A stretch of 64,000 nucleotides of DNA from assembly GCF_010183535.1 (NCBI RefSeq), contig NC_071333.1, positions 13,266,587 through 13,330,586 on the forward strand, given 5' to 3'. The translations under genes were made by a program, and so were the position numbers. The DNA is from Caenorhabditis remanei. Taxonomy: Eukaryota > Nematoda > Chromadorea > Rhabditida > Rhabditidae. A model generated the notes under the pieces. That model was given only the letters and a program-made list of their open reading frames with translations. It ran no database searches and was not told the DNA's origin. Shown in pieces: positions 1 to 11,525 of this stretch (positions are counted from its first letter, which is position 1; every line of letters starts with the position of its first letter).

Positions 1-2226
1 CCCCACACAACGGACCACCGGAAATACCATGTAATGAAGAGAGACGCAGACTTGTAACCCTCTAAGCGCAGTTTTCAGCTCATAATCTGGCATCTTGAGT
101 ACGGGATGAGTCCCTTGAGACGAATGTCTAAGGTCGAGGAAAGGGAACGAGTGGATGAGCTCATATTTCATATCGTGTCCCTTATTTGCATAATTCTCGC
201 CTCGACAATGTACAACAATCCAGGAATGAAGATGTTGCGGGAAGACAGAGTGCTTGAAACAAAATGAAGTGAAACATATATTTTTCAGGAAAGTAGTACC
301 TACCGTAATCTACTTGCTTTAGATCTACAAACCTAAGACGCCAGTATTACCAGACAATGTCAAGTCGCATCTCACGTCAACCTTAATGTGCAATATAGCA
401 CTTTATGAACATACGTCAATCTTTACATTCATTTCCCTTCTCTTTCACTCACTCAATATATATATGCGGTAAATTTATAGGAACTGAGCATGAGGAGCAT
501 GAGAGATGCTCATAAATTTTGCCACACCTGACAAACATCTGTCCCACTTTTTGTTCGCTTGCACCCCACTTCTCGCGCATCGTCATTTTTCATCCGAGAG
601 TGACACGAAGTGGTTTGGAAATGAATCCCTGGTTCTATTTTTGCTCTTGCCTTTTTTGGTTTTGTATGAAAGAAGGGGATCTTGAAGCAGAAATTGAAAA
701 GTGTGAAACCAACAGAAACGAATTTTAATTTCGAGTTTAGCACCCCTCATCTTGTCAACAAGGACATGTCTTGGGATGTGTTTTAATATCAAGCTAAGGA
801 TGGTGTTTGCGGGAAGCGCACTTCTACTTCCCAATATCCCATTGAAGCAATAAGCGTAATTGGTATCGTAATCCAAATGCACATCCTTATTTCTTTATTG
901 GACTACGAAGTGGTAGTGTTGAGAAGAAATTGAGGTGTTCTTACTATGACGACCAAAATGCTATCCACTAGACACGCAAACATGTGGTTTTTGTCTCGCC
1001 TTTCCTCCAATTTTTTGTTTTAGTCCATCCGGAACTAAAGAAAATTGGTTGCTTCTTGCTTCTCTTCCCCCCCCCCCCGACACATTTTACTAATAGATAA
1101 ATGCAATAGCTTTTAGCAACTGGGAACTAGTGGGAATCTTAACTTTTTCGTCGTCTCAATCGAGAAGATTTGCATTTTATGACTTTCTACGACTCGACGG
1201 CACATTTGATGGAATGAAACAAAAGAGTGCCGACTCAATAGATAATCCAAGTGAAACACGACGAAACAAGACCTTCTTTTCAATGTTGTTGTACTAAAAG
1301 CACGCCTCATTGATCTTACTACGCCACCTTACTTTGGTGGTAACTAATGTGCCGGAATTTTTGAAATTGAATGGCAAGAAACTTCAGTTAAGACACCTCA
1401 AACTATTTTTAAAATTGTATACACCATATGTTACTGGGTTTTTGAATTCCATTCAATTCCCTTCTGAATCTGCCGCCCCAAAATATCCACTTTTCAACCC
1501 AGTAAATCGAAAAATCTGGCGGTTAGATGAAATGTCACGATTAGAGTGAGTGGCGCTTGAAAAATTGCAAGAAGCATCGGTGTGAAGCATCAATCTCACC
1601 AGTCTCTTCTTCTTTTCAATCCCATCTGCACACTTCTTTAGATGTGTTCACGAGCCATTAGCGCAGGAAACGATATCCGCCAACACCCCTTACAAGGGGG
1701 GCCATCCGATCATATTTCATCCATCCCATCTTCTTCCCCGATTTAGTTACGTAATGCTTCTGTGTCTTTTTCGGTTTAGAAATAAACCATAACCCAAAAA
1801 CAGGAAACTAGAATAAGTGATGGAGGAACAGAAGGAGAAGAGAGCATAACATGTCATACCAGAGATAATAAATATTTGATGGAACATAAATGCGATATAA
1901 CATGTAGAAGATACAAAAGGACCTTTCGTGACCGCATGTGTCTCTTCCTTCTAATAATCCCTATAATTTCATGTCCTTAAGAATGAATAGAGTGGCAGGT
2001 GCTCTCTTGCTAAAACAAGCGTATTGCGTAATTCTAAACTGCCAAGATGCTTCTCACACCTACTCCGTCAAAAGATTCAAAATGAATTACTCACCAAAAT
2101 GTGAATGTTGTCACAGGCCGGTAGCTTTTGTGGCTATGAGGAGAAGCAATTGGACGTCCCCAGAAATCACGAGTGAATATCTGAAGAAATTGTTTTAATT
2201 GATAATAATGAGGTATTTATAATTAC
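1..2226. other. no exon recognised; probable intron of the TMTC-type gene
   Basis: The minus-strand exon at 2227-2445 ends in a splice donor, so this stretch should be intron or downstream gene. I looked on the minus strand for the next expected TMTC segment (the region after the FDD motif) and found nothing convincing. A run of about ten C residues lies near 1068-1078. No RNA gene or repeat was recognised. Confidence 0.5.
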
Positions 2227-2445
2227 CTGTGACAGTGACTCTTCTCCATTGACAATTGGATTATTCACAATCGACTCTGCATCATCGAATACGAAATCCC
2301 CATTCAAACATGACAAATATGGAAGAATAGATAAACTTATTATGACAAAAACATTCCGAAGTTCGTAAGATTTTTCTTTTTCTCTAGTACTCCTATGAGT
2401 GGGCTCACAAGAACTTGAGTTTTTTGCGCGGAGATGTTTCTTCAT
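2227..2445 (-). CDS. TMTC-type O-mannosyltransferase, first coding exon only (partial)
   Basis: This is a single exon of 73 residues whose gene continues left, past the window edge. After a charged N-terminus comes a hydrophobic segment and then GDFVFDDAESIVNNP. This resembles the start of transmembrane and TPR-containing proteins (TMTC), where the first lumenal loop carries a conserved acidic FxxDD-type motif after membrane helix 1. TMTC proteins are ER membrane enzymes that O-mannosylate cadherin-like domains. The exon ends CACAG followed by GTAATT, a good donor. I chose the ATG at 2445 because a TTTTCAG acceptor lies 16 bases upstream, as expected for a trans-spliced leader. An in-frame ATG at 2532 would add 29 residues but lies upstream of that acceptor. 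The family call rests on one motif and topology, so it is likely but not certain. Confidence 0.6.
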
Positions 2446-5426
2446 GATCAATAGTGCATATCTGAAAATTTCAAGGTGAAGTACGCTCAAAACAAATTGA
2501 GTAAGAGAAAAAACCAAGAAAGAAGGTTTCAATATTCAAGTGCGTAAAGATGGCCGAAATGAAGCAGAAGTGGGCGGAGTCCAGAGGCAATGGGGAAGGG
2601 GTTCGCAGAAAAAGGAGGAAGGACGAAACACAAGAAAAAGGGTTGACCACCAGCGGTTATGTATATGTTCATGAATATTCAAGAATAATCTCAGTCATTT
2701 GGTCGTCTTTCTTGTTTTGAGAAGAAAAACCAAATCGTTTAATTTATGCATTGGCAAAATGAGGATACCGTCAAAAAAGAGAAGAGCAACACTGAAGAGA
2801 CACTTGAGTATTCGGAGCTGAAGAATAATTTCTTTCTGAGAATAACTGTGAAGAAACATGTGAGAGTGTTACTAAATGTTAGAAAATACTTATTTTAATA
2901 AATTTATCGAAAATCAAAGTTTTGTCAATCTGCTTGACAGAAAATATTTTAACTACGAAAAAAAAGTGCATTCTAAAATGCTTTCATATAGGAAACGTCA
3001 AGGAGTTGAATCAGAATCCACATAAATCTTCACATGCCCATGATAATTATTTGTTGTATGTGAAGAGTGAGAAAAGAAGAGTGCAATCCATGAGAGCACA
3101 TTTTTCCCTCCTATTTCCCGCCTTCTTTGTAATCCGCGGAGGTCACCTTCTTGATGAAGTGGTTATGAATAGACCGCGTACTCATCCCTTTCAGCAAAAC
3201 AAAATTCGATCAATCCCCTCTTTTCTTCTCTTTCATCCACAACCTATTCCATTAAACATCAAAAGGGAAAGTGTGAAAAAGGGTGAACTAGCAGAATACA
3301 CGGGGAAAAGAAAACTAGCTGCAGAGGATCATGTATGGAAACATTGATGAGGATCAAAAGTGACAGATGATATGAGGAGTCAAGCAGGGCGCATACATGT
3401 TTCCGGTGTCGACATACTACAAGCAAGACTCAATTCGGAAGTAGAGAAACTACTCGACATCCGGGCGTGGGTCCCGACAATCTCAATGAAATTGCTCATT
3501 TGATTGTTGCTGCTCGGAGGGTCTCATGCTCATAGTCTTGTTTCCGGAAAGTGTTTGTTGTTTCTCTTTTTGTTTTCGGTTTTTGAAAAATGGGATTTTT
3601 GTGGTTGCTGAATCCGTCTAATGAAATTCTGCAATGTTTGGATAATGAAATTGGAATGAATCATCAAAGTTGACAAGGAGAACCCTAGAAGCGTTAGACA
3701 CCCAACTTTGTACTTTTTGCTTCTTTCCATTTCTGTCGCTTTCGAAACCTTGTTACACTCAGCGAAATTATTTTCTTGAAAAACAGAAAGCGTTTCTATT
3801 TCTAAACTTTACCAAAAGTTAAACAAATTTCGGAGACAGAAGAACCTCATAAAGTGAAGGGACCACCCGGTCTACCACCAAATGCCCAGGAGACGAAACA
3901 AAAGAGTAGACAAATTGGACAAGCAATCGACGGAGACTTAATGCAGTTAGCATAAGGCTCTGAAGAAGGAGGAGTGGAAGTGAGCATCTTCTGGATTGAC
4001 AACCAGGAATAAACAATCTGCGTGGATGGAGCCACCAGCGACCATCTCGAACGGATGTTCACATCTCAGACTTATTAAAATTTCGGGTTGCAGCAAATGT
4101 TATTGGGTTGAATAGGAAGATACATGGTTCCTCACTACAACAAAGTGAAGAGAGTTATAGAAAATTGAGAAACCTATGTTTCTTAATAAATTTTTTCTAA
4201 TTCTCAGAAAACAGACCATTTAATAGAAGACATGTGGTAGAAACGGCGAAAAACATGGATAATCGCGTTCAGTGCCCCCGCGGGGAGACCTTGAAGAAAA
4301 ACGGTCTAAGGTTGTACGACAATCCTTCAAAATGTGCCAACTAACCGTTTCTTTTGTTTGCCTCTAAGGGAACGCATGCGCGAAGGAACAATTCATTCCG
4401 TCAATGACAAGTGGTAAGAAAGAAATAAGGACGATTTATGAGATGGGTTAGGTGGAATTGGAATAGGAAGGTGAAGAAATCGAATTAAAAAGTGTTGTCA
4501 AATTGGAATCGAATGGTGGAGGAGATTTCTGAAACGTATATAAACATATTTCTTGTTAAAATGTTTTCAAATCTGCAGTTGTGAAAAATCAGCAGAAATA
4601 ATAACAAATCGAAATAATCAGTATTCTTCTGAGAAACCAAACCAGATGGGTCAAAATGAACATATTGCGTAAAAGAAGCGGCAAACACAAAGAATTGAAA
4701 AAGAGTGATGTCGCATTGGATTATAAAGATAAATGTCACTTGGTGTCAGTTCACAGCCGACACAATACGAATTCAAACCGAAAAACATCAAACTGAGAAA
4801 TTTGATTTCAGCTTTTGATGCGCATGGAAGTGAACATATACTCAACATGCTGATACACTTGCACCACTTGTAAACATGCACACGCCAGACGGTTACCCAT
4901 CGTTGTCCACTTCTTATTCTATTGTTCACGCATCATCATTATAAGTGTTCTTTGGAAGAGACTACTAGTTGGCAGAATGTTGAAGTGGGACAGACAAAAA
5001 ACTTGTTGAATAAATGTATTAAAACCAATTTTTTTGAAATAAATCAACATATTCTTATGTGAACCCAGAATTCATTCTAGTTATCATGAATCCATCAAAT
5101 GATTTTTTTAACTACCTGTTCCTCTTGATTGCGCGATGCAATTTTTTGAATTATCCCTTCTCCGATTCTTTTCTAATCTGGATGTTCGGGCCGATGCCGA
5201 CCTATATGCACACCTATAAATAAACACAATGAGCGATGATGTGTTTGTGTGTTCATCTGCACCGTAACCATGATGTCCTCCGCACTACAAATCCATCATC
5301 CGCTTCGCATTTTCTTCTGTCCGGTATATTACGTCCTAATGATGAAATTTTGTGCCCAAATATCATAAAACAACGGTGAATAAAATTCATTGTTTTGCCA
5401 TATTTCATTTTTTTTTTGTTCAGGAA
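2446..5426. other. intergenic region between divergent genes
   Basis: This is about 3 kb between the leftward TMTC-type gene and the rightward SEA-like gene. Open frames here (for example 2922-3347, plus) have no recognisable domain and no convincing splice partners. A possible core promoter for the right-hand gene is the TATAAA-like CCTATAAATAAAC near 5213-5225. Nothing else is supported. Confidence 0.5.
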
Positions 5427-6467
5427 ATGTCATACAATCATCACAATCAGTCTCAGGGATATGTCCCGTCCTACAACTCTCAAAATACCGGCGCTGCTTA
5501 CATGGCAAGAAGAGGTTGGGAGAATGAGAGTGAAAGGAATACTAAAATTTCATTTTCTTCGAAGAGCAGGTATATTTTTAAATTAGAAAAACCAGGCAAT
5601 AATCAAATCTTCAGCTCCAAAAGGATATACATTACATTATTCATCATGGTGGTTTTACTTCTTATAGCTGCAATTGTGATCATCATACTTTTTGCTACAG
5701 GAGGTATGTGAATAGAGCTTATCAAAAAATTCAATGAGAGTTCATTAATCTCCAAGTTTAAGTTCTTTAAAATAATCTTATGAGTTATTCTATTATTCAG
5801 TATTCACTGGTGCTGACCCTCTTCAAAACCCAACAATCTCGCCAATTTTCAACCCAACAATACGACCACCAATCAACAATATTCCGCCTCTGGGACCTCC
5901 AATATTTTCACAAGTACATTGTTCTTTTTGGTTTGTTTTCATCATGAGTTCATTGAATTTCAGAATCAGTCTTACTCTGGATCTTTCACCATCTTGCGAC
6001 AAGCTAGTGAAATGTTCGACATGAAAAACACAAACAACTATTACTTGACTTTCAATAGGATACAGGATGGGGTAGGTTTTTGGAGATTTCAACTGCAGAG
6101 ACAAGTGTGATCCCCACTTTTTTCAGCTAGACAACATTTTTGTGACTTCCTCCCTCCTGCGACCGTATGCTGCACAGGCAATACTGACAGATTTGCAGAA
6201 CAGGTGAGCAAACTAATCATATTTTTTCCAATTTGAACACATGATTTTCAGAGGAAACGACTTAGCAGTCTTATTCCGAGTGAATATGTTGGGAGGAGGA
6301 AGTATCGACCAGAATACTGTTGCTGCAGTTGTCAGGTACATCAATTACTGTGAGGATGAGCTCTAATGTTATTTTTCAGGGATAACATCAATCAGTTGCA
6401 GAATCAGCTTGGTGGTAACATACAAATCGACCCCAACACAATATTTGTATTCAGGTTAACTACTTGA
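5427..6467 (+). CDS. type II membrane protein with SEA-like domain
   Basis: There are seven exons: 5427-5569, 5615-5703, 5801-5913, 5964-6071, 6127-6203, 6252-6335 and 6380-6467 (233 residues). The N-terminus is Asn/Gln/Tyr-rich and cytosolic. One hydrophobic helix (about residues 52-75, IYITLFIMVVLLLIAAIVII) follows basic residues, giving type II topology, then a Pro/Asn-rich stalk. The last 110 residues have the layout of a SEA domain: a GSFTIL strand, a helix, an LDNIFxxSSL segment, a strand (LAVLFRVNML) and a second helix. SEA domains occur in extracellular stalks of mucins and membrane proteases. No GSVVV autocleavage site is seen and no catalytic domain follows. The ATG sits 3 bases after a TTTTTGTTCAG acceptor, so it is probably trans-spliced. 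The first intron (45 nt) is in frame and free of stops. An AATAAA lies at about 6518, so this gene converges tightly on the minus-strand gene ending at 6575. No named orthologue was recognised. Confidence 0.75.
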
Positions 6468-6574
6468 TAAAACATTTTTCCATTTTCAAAAAAGATAAGA
6501 AAAGTTTCGGGTCGTTCAATAAAATTCTTTATTAATAAGTTATAGTCTATTCATTTATTTTGAGCGGTTGGTAT

Positions 6575-8134
6575 TCATTTAGTTATCTGCAAAAAATTTA
6601 TATTTTTGGAACATTCTTGGTCATTTCAACTCACATAATAGTATGTTCCAGCCATTGGACTTCCCAATTGTTTTCCAGTCTCAGTTCCCAAAAACTCGGT
6701 GAATGTAGTGTAGTTGGCATGAAAATCGTTCCAGGTCTGGGGATGTCTTTTTGTTATTCGGAATTTAGTTTTGAACACCAATACAATGTATAGTCGGCGG
6801 ACTGCAAAAACACAAAGACTACTAGAATCAATTTGATGACTTACTCTGTCGACTAGAAGTTTGATCGGACTGTATTGTTAAGACTCTGTTCATATTTCTG
6901 AAGAACACTCCTTCATCCCACACCGGTACCGACAAGTCAATTTCTCTTGATAACGATGATGGACGATTGTAATACAAATTCATGGACTCTGGGTTCCCAT
7001 GTGGATCTGAATATGATAAGTAAGGAGTGAATAATCATGGACGAAAACTCACTGAATAGTACCAAAACATGGAAAAAAAAGTTTGGCATCGGCTCGTGGA
7101 ATAGGTATACCTTCTTGAGATACACTGGTTCTCTGAATCGATATGGTAACATTGCAAAATGATCACCAGTTCTTATTTCTGGAGTGTTTGCCTTATTTTT
7201 GGTAGGGATGTATTCGTTTAGGACAACCTGAAAAACAATGATAGAGTTTTATAAAACCAAACTTGAGATTACATAGTCGATCCCACCAGTCGGAGCGTTT
7301 GGGACAATGGATGGTGAGAGTTGGGTGACATAGAAAATTGGCATGGATAGATTTGATGACATCTTATTAATTCCAACTTTAGTTTCATAAAATACTGAAA
7401 ATTTTTGTTTCCATAAGTGGCTATCTTCTGCTTTTTCATTTCCTTGGAAGACAATAACTTACCATTTTCAAAAGAATCCAGAGTACTTGTCTTACAGCAT
7501 AAATGCATGTTATATGTTGTCAGCATTTGATGATTTACGGCTTGTTCACATGTATATAATTCTGGACAGGCATTGTCTTCAGTCGGATCGCATAATAGTA
7601 CGGATGGTAGATCATACGAGGATGCTCCGTAGGGACAAACTGGATAAATCGTTTACATAATAATTAGAAATGACAATAACCTACTTGGTTTTACTTGTTC
7701 GGGAACGCCAGGAGGATTACTCAAATCTTGTGGAACATCTGCACAGCATCTATGATCATTAGTCATTTTTGAAAAAACACAAGTTGGGTTTCTTCCGGTA
7801 CATTCTATAGGGTCATTTGGAGTGCATTTCACACCTTTAGAAAAAATAATTGACTGACTTCAATAAAAACTGAATTACCTTCATGCATCACATCATTACA
7901 CATTGAATACTGGGCAAGAACATTTTGGTCATGGGTTTGCCATGGGAATGGGCAAACTGGAAAAAATCTTGAATAACATTAAAAATGCAAAAAAAGAAAC
8001 TCACTTTCTTCATATTCATCAACACCTTCTTCTTCCTCTTCCTCTTCTTCAACTTTGGGTTTTTCAGCTTTTTCTTTTTTACAAATGACCACAAAAATCA
8101 CAAACCAAATAAAAATTAGCAAAGATCTACGCAT
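6575..8134 (-). CDS. secreted lustrin-type Cys-rich / PEBP-like protein, copy B
   Basis: Minus-strand exons, 5' to 3': 8134-8005, 7956-7879, 7834-7685, 7639-7463, 7394-7273, 7227-7053, 7006-6845, 6801-6635 and 6586-6575 (390 residues). A hydrophobic leader (MRRSLLIFIWFVIFVV) is followed by a basic stretch and eight consecutive Glu. Two cysteine-rich modules follow, of the pattern C-P-x-G ... L-x-C-D-P ... C-P-x-x-x-x-C ... C-C, which matches the lustrin Cys-rich repeat family. The C-terminal 190 residues match copy C segment by segment (GDHFAMLPYRFREPVYLKK, YIVLVFKT, GSPMAGTYYY). The ending resembles the C-terminus of phosphatidylethanolamine-binding proteins. It is probably secreted or membrane-anchored. 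Function is unknown. An in-frame ATG at 8248 would add 38 residues ahead of the leader. I prefer 8134 because it puts the hydrophobic segment at the N-terminus. Exon 3 uses an AAG acceptor. Confidence 0.8.
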
Positions 8135-8404
8135 ATTTTGATTATTTGAATGCAAGTTCTCAATATGGTCATTCAACGCCGGGGTCGAGAAAAGAGAGTC
8201 GGGTTGTTTGTGTTTTGGCTGATAACTGGATGACCAACACCTCGACATGATAGCGGCGAGTTTGGCTAAGAATCAACACCTTTTTGCGCGGTCACGAATT
8301 CCAAAGCAGGGCGAGCTAATTCTATGGTCAAACCAATTTTGGAACTTTTCTTTTTGCTCTGGGTGTGAAGTGAGTTTGTGGAGTCGAGCGATCAAACTTC
8401 ACAT
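8135..8404. promoter_or_regulatory. shared promoter region of a divergent paralogous pair
   Basis: Only 270 bp separate the two start codons, which point away from each other. The stretch therefore probably holds both promoters. No TATA box or trans-splice acceptor is obvious. A CACGTG-like or other bound motif was not identified. Confidence 0.55.
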
Positions 8405-10141
8405 ATGTTGTGGACTCTGATATTTTTTGTATTTTTGATACAATGTACTGTATCGCAACCTTCAATTCCACCACCAGAGCGACCAGGTAACTTTCTTAAA
8501 CTTTATTTCATTTTTCTTTTCAATAAGTCCCTATTTTCCACGTTTCAAACAGAGTGTAGTGAGAGTTGGCAGTCACCAGATTTGACCTACGTCCCATCTA
8601 TAAACCAATGTACAGATTACACATCAGGTATCCATTTTGTTATAGTAACCCCCGTAACAAAAATTTTGGACAGGAGCCGGTGTTGCTTGTCAGCCTAATA
8701 ATCCGTTCACGTGTACTGGTAGAAACCCATTCTGTGCAACGGCCGGAGATCGTGCATTTAAATGTTGCAGTGATATTATTCAAGACTCCACAGAGCTATC
8801 GAAACTTAATGTTACTCAAATCAAACCAAGTGAGTTTATTGTAAATTTGATATGAATAATCGAAGTTATACAATTGTTTAGTATGTCCCGCTGGAGCGAT
8901 CCCTTACAAAATGCCTCAAGTTTTATTATGCGATCCAACAATTGTTAATATCTGCCCGTACGACTATAAGGTTTGAGTTTTATTCTCATTTTATTATTTT
9001 GTTTGTGAACATTGACTTTGTTTCTTGTTTTTGTTTGGAAAATGATAACTTTTTTATGATCAAAACAATATCTTATGAAACTTTCAGTGCGTCGAAGCAG
9101 CAAATGGTCATCAACTTCCACCAGATGGACGGTCTCTTTGTTGTAAAACTACTACACTATACTCGTTTGCTTCTGTTTTTGGAGAAGCTAAAATAAGCCC
9201 TCGTATTGTGCCAAATCCCCCTCTTTCAGCCATCGAATATGTGCGTTTCTTTTTTTTTCTGTTTTTAAAAGAAGAACTAAAGAACTAACAAAGAGAAGAC
9301 ACATTACTTCATTTTCAGGTCACTTTGAATGTTCACACTTCCGCGAAAGAGCACTCACCGGAAATTAGGATTGGTGATCATTTCGTGCTGACCCCTTACA
9401 AACTCTACGAGCCCGCTTATTTGAAAAAAATCAAACTGTTCACGGACTTTGGCCACGGCTCATTTGTGCATGTTATCCTTTTTGGTAAACTCATTTTGAA
9501 CATGTTCCGCATGGGTAGATGCGTTCACGCGGAAATGATTGAGTTATCGAGTTAACGAAACACGTTTCAGAAGAATTTTTTTCTGTTTTTTGTTTAACAT
9601 TTCTAGAGAATAAGGAGAAATTACGTATTTATATGTTCAGATCCTATGTCCACCACTGAGACTATGCAACTCTATTATGATCGTCCAACTTCTAATGGCA
9701 AAACGATTAATCTTGATGAACCTATTCCAGACGGAGGTTTCAGATAAAACGAAATAATTCAATAACGTGCTCTTTTCAGGATTCATATCTAAGAGAATAT
9801 TCAACGCTGCTCCAATTACACAAATTGAAAACCCATCACGTCCGGGTCCAATAAAAGAATGTGAGAACTTGCGGAGTCGTTGCATGGAAAGTGTATAACT
9901 ATTTTTAGATCGAAAATTATGGATTGTTCTTATTTTCAAAACTACAAATCCATTTGGACGTGTCTATATACTCTCCACTAAAGATCTTCACAGCAAATAT
10001 CGTTCAGTGACTGATTTCCTGAAGTCAGATACTGGAAATATGCTGGGAACCCCGGTGGCTGGCACTTATTTTTATGTAAGTTCTTAGTTCCAGTACAAAC
10101 CTTTGAAACCTAATTTTTTATTTCAGCTCACTACTGATTGA
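8405..10141 (+). CDS. secreted lustrin-type Cys-rich / PEBP-like protein, copy C
   Basis: There are ten exons: 8405-8486, 8553-8627, 8674-8829, 8882-8970, 9088-9240, 9319-9484, 9641-9736, 9780-9860, 9909-10075 and 10127-10141 (359 residues). The signal peptide is MLWTLIFFVFLIQCTVSQ. Module 1 (about residues 28-85) and module 2 (about 104-150: CPAG, LLCDPT, NICPYDYKC, LCC) are lustrin-type cysteine-rich repeats. The C-terminal domain (about 185-359) follows a PEBP layout: a VHVILFDP strand where PEBPs have TLVLTDPDAP, a YRKLWIVLIF strand where PEBPs have HRYVWLVYEQ, then a helix and GTPVAGTYFY near the end, where PEBPs have a PVAG motif. The histidine of the PEBP anion pocket is not evident, so ligand binding may be lost. 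The start was chosen as the first ATG before the signal peptide. An AATAAA lies at about 10217. The domain call is inference from motif order. Confidence 0.8.
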
Positions 10142-11525
10142 TCAACCTGTAACCAGTTTTGTTAAAGTTTTTGAATTTTATACAGATTTCTACGTGTTTT
10201 TTGCTCGTTTTTTGAAAATAAATGTATTAAGGAGCATGCTCAACGACATTCTATAATTATCCATCAGGAAACTAATCGAGGAACTTTTGATGAATAAATT
10301 ATGATAGGTGGACAGGGAAACGTTTTCTTGCCGTTTGGCTTTTCTGAATTTTTTTTCTTCAAAAATTTCGTTTTATTCTCTCCCAAAAACTTTTGCAAAC
10401 CTCATTTCACAATTTAATGACCCAGGGTACAATAAAACGTGAAATTCAAACAAGCATGAAGTTTTTGCAATAAAAAATTTCAGTATTGTGAGATTTTCTT
10501 ATTTCCGCCAAGAACTATTTCTCCCCATTTGTTTTGTTTCACTTTTCGTCAGCTCCAGATTGAAGCCATATCCATCACAAAGAATGAGTTTTGTTGTAAC
10601 CACACCATCTCTCGTTTCCCTTTCTATTTCTCTCGTTTTTTGTCATCATTCCATAACATATTGAAATTTGTTGTCGGGAAAAGAAGGAATATGTTCCCAG
10701 CAGCAAATTTTAACGGATTTTCGTCAAGATCTGTCGCGTGAAAACCAGAAAAAAAAGTTTGGCCGTTTGATATGTGTCCGTCGCCTTTTCGTGTCCATCT
10801 TTTCCGTTTCGAGTACACATGTTGCGACGCGGCACTGATGAAAAAGTGAAAAAAGCTAGTGTCACACAGAAAGTATGCTCTTGTGCGTATATATGTGTAG
10901 ATGTGTGTCCTGAAGGAATAAAAAGTTTTTTTTTAAAGCTACATTTTTGAAAAAAAAGACACAAAAGTAGAGAGCACTAGTCGCTTCAGTGTCGAACGGC
11001 GTGTGCAACTCACGCACACCCAAAAATATGAAATATAACATTCGCACCAACAAAAGCGCGAATATCAATGAATCTCGGGGGAACGATGGGGCTGCTAGCT
11101 GCCTGCCGGCGCGTGTTGCTCTTCTGTCATTGGAATAACTGGCGGGTCTGTTGGTCCGTCCTTTTAGACCATTTGACTACACTCTCCAAACTGCCTATGT
11201 GTGAAACGCTGGTGATGTGAAGATGTGTGTTTCTGTGGGTCTTCGAAAACGAGAAGCGCCGCCCCGGACGGACGGCGATGGCGCATCGCCAAATGTGTCA
11301 TTTTAGTTGTCTTCACGAACCAGAGGGCCCCCACGACGGACGGGCGGCCACGCCCACCTCAACCAGAATATCCTTCCTTCTCCCACCCACCCTTTCGGAC
11401 GCGCGGATGCGCTGAACAAAAAGAAGAAGGAGCAGAACGAAGAAGAAGAAGAAGTCGGCATCAAACGAACTGAAGCGGCTTCTACCACCACGACCACCTT
11501 CCTCGCCAGGAAGGACGCCGTTTTC
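10142..11525. other. upstream region of acr-2
   Basis: This holds the 3' UTR of the preceding gene (AATAAA about 10217) and the probable acr-2 promoter. From about 11225 to 11520 the DNA is GC-rich, with a purine-rich (GAA)n-like run near 11423-11455. The acr-2 frame is open upstream to at least 11307 without a stop. That extension lacks any recognisable domain and would bury the signal peptide, so I did not use it. No bound motif was identified with confidence. Confidence 0.5.

Noticed and set aside
1..2226. Further TMTC exons on the minus strand
   Set aside because: No segment matched the expected sequence after the first lumenal loop, and no exon with both borders in phase was found.
2922..3347. 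141-codon open frame on the plus strand
   Set aside because: No domain, signal peptide, splice partner or trans-splice site; composition is that of non-coding DNA.
8378..8404. Upstream GTG start for copy C
   Set aside because: GTG is not a normal nuclear start in animals, and the ATG at 8405 begins a proper signal peptide.
10417..10432. CCCAGGG as a COE/UNC-3 site before acr-2
   Set aside because: The spacing is one base instead of two, so it does not fit the TCCCNNGGGA motif.
11307..11525. Open extension upstream of acr-2 as coding sequence
   Set aside because: It would place 73 residues of low-complexity sequence before a clear signal peptide, so the ATG at 11526 is preferred.
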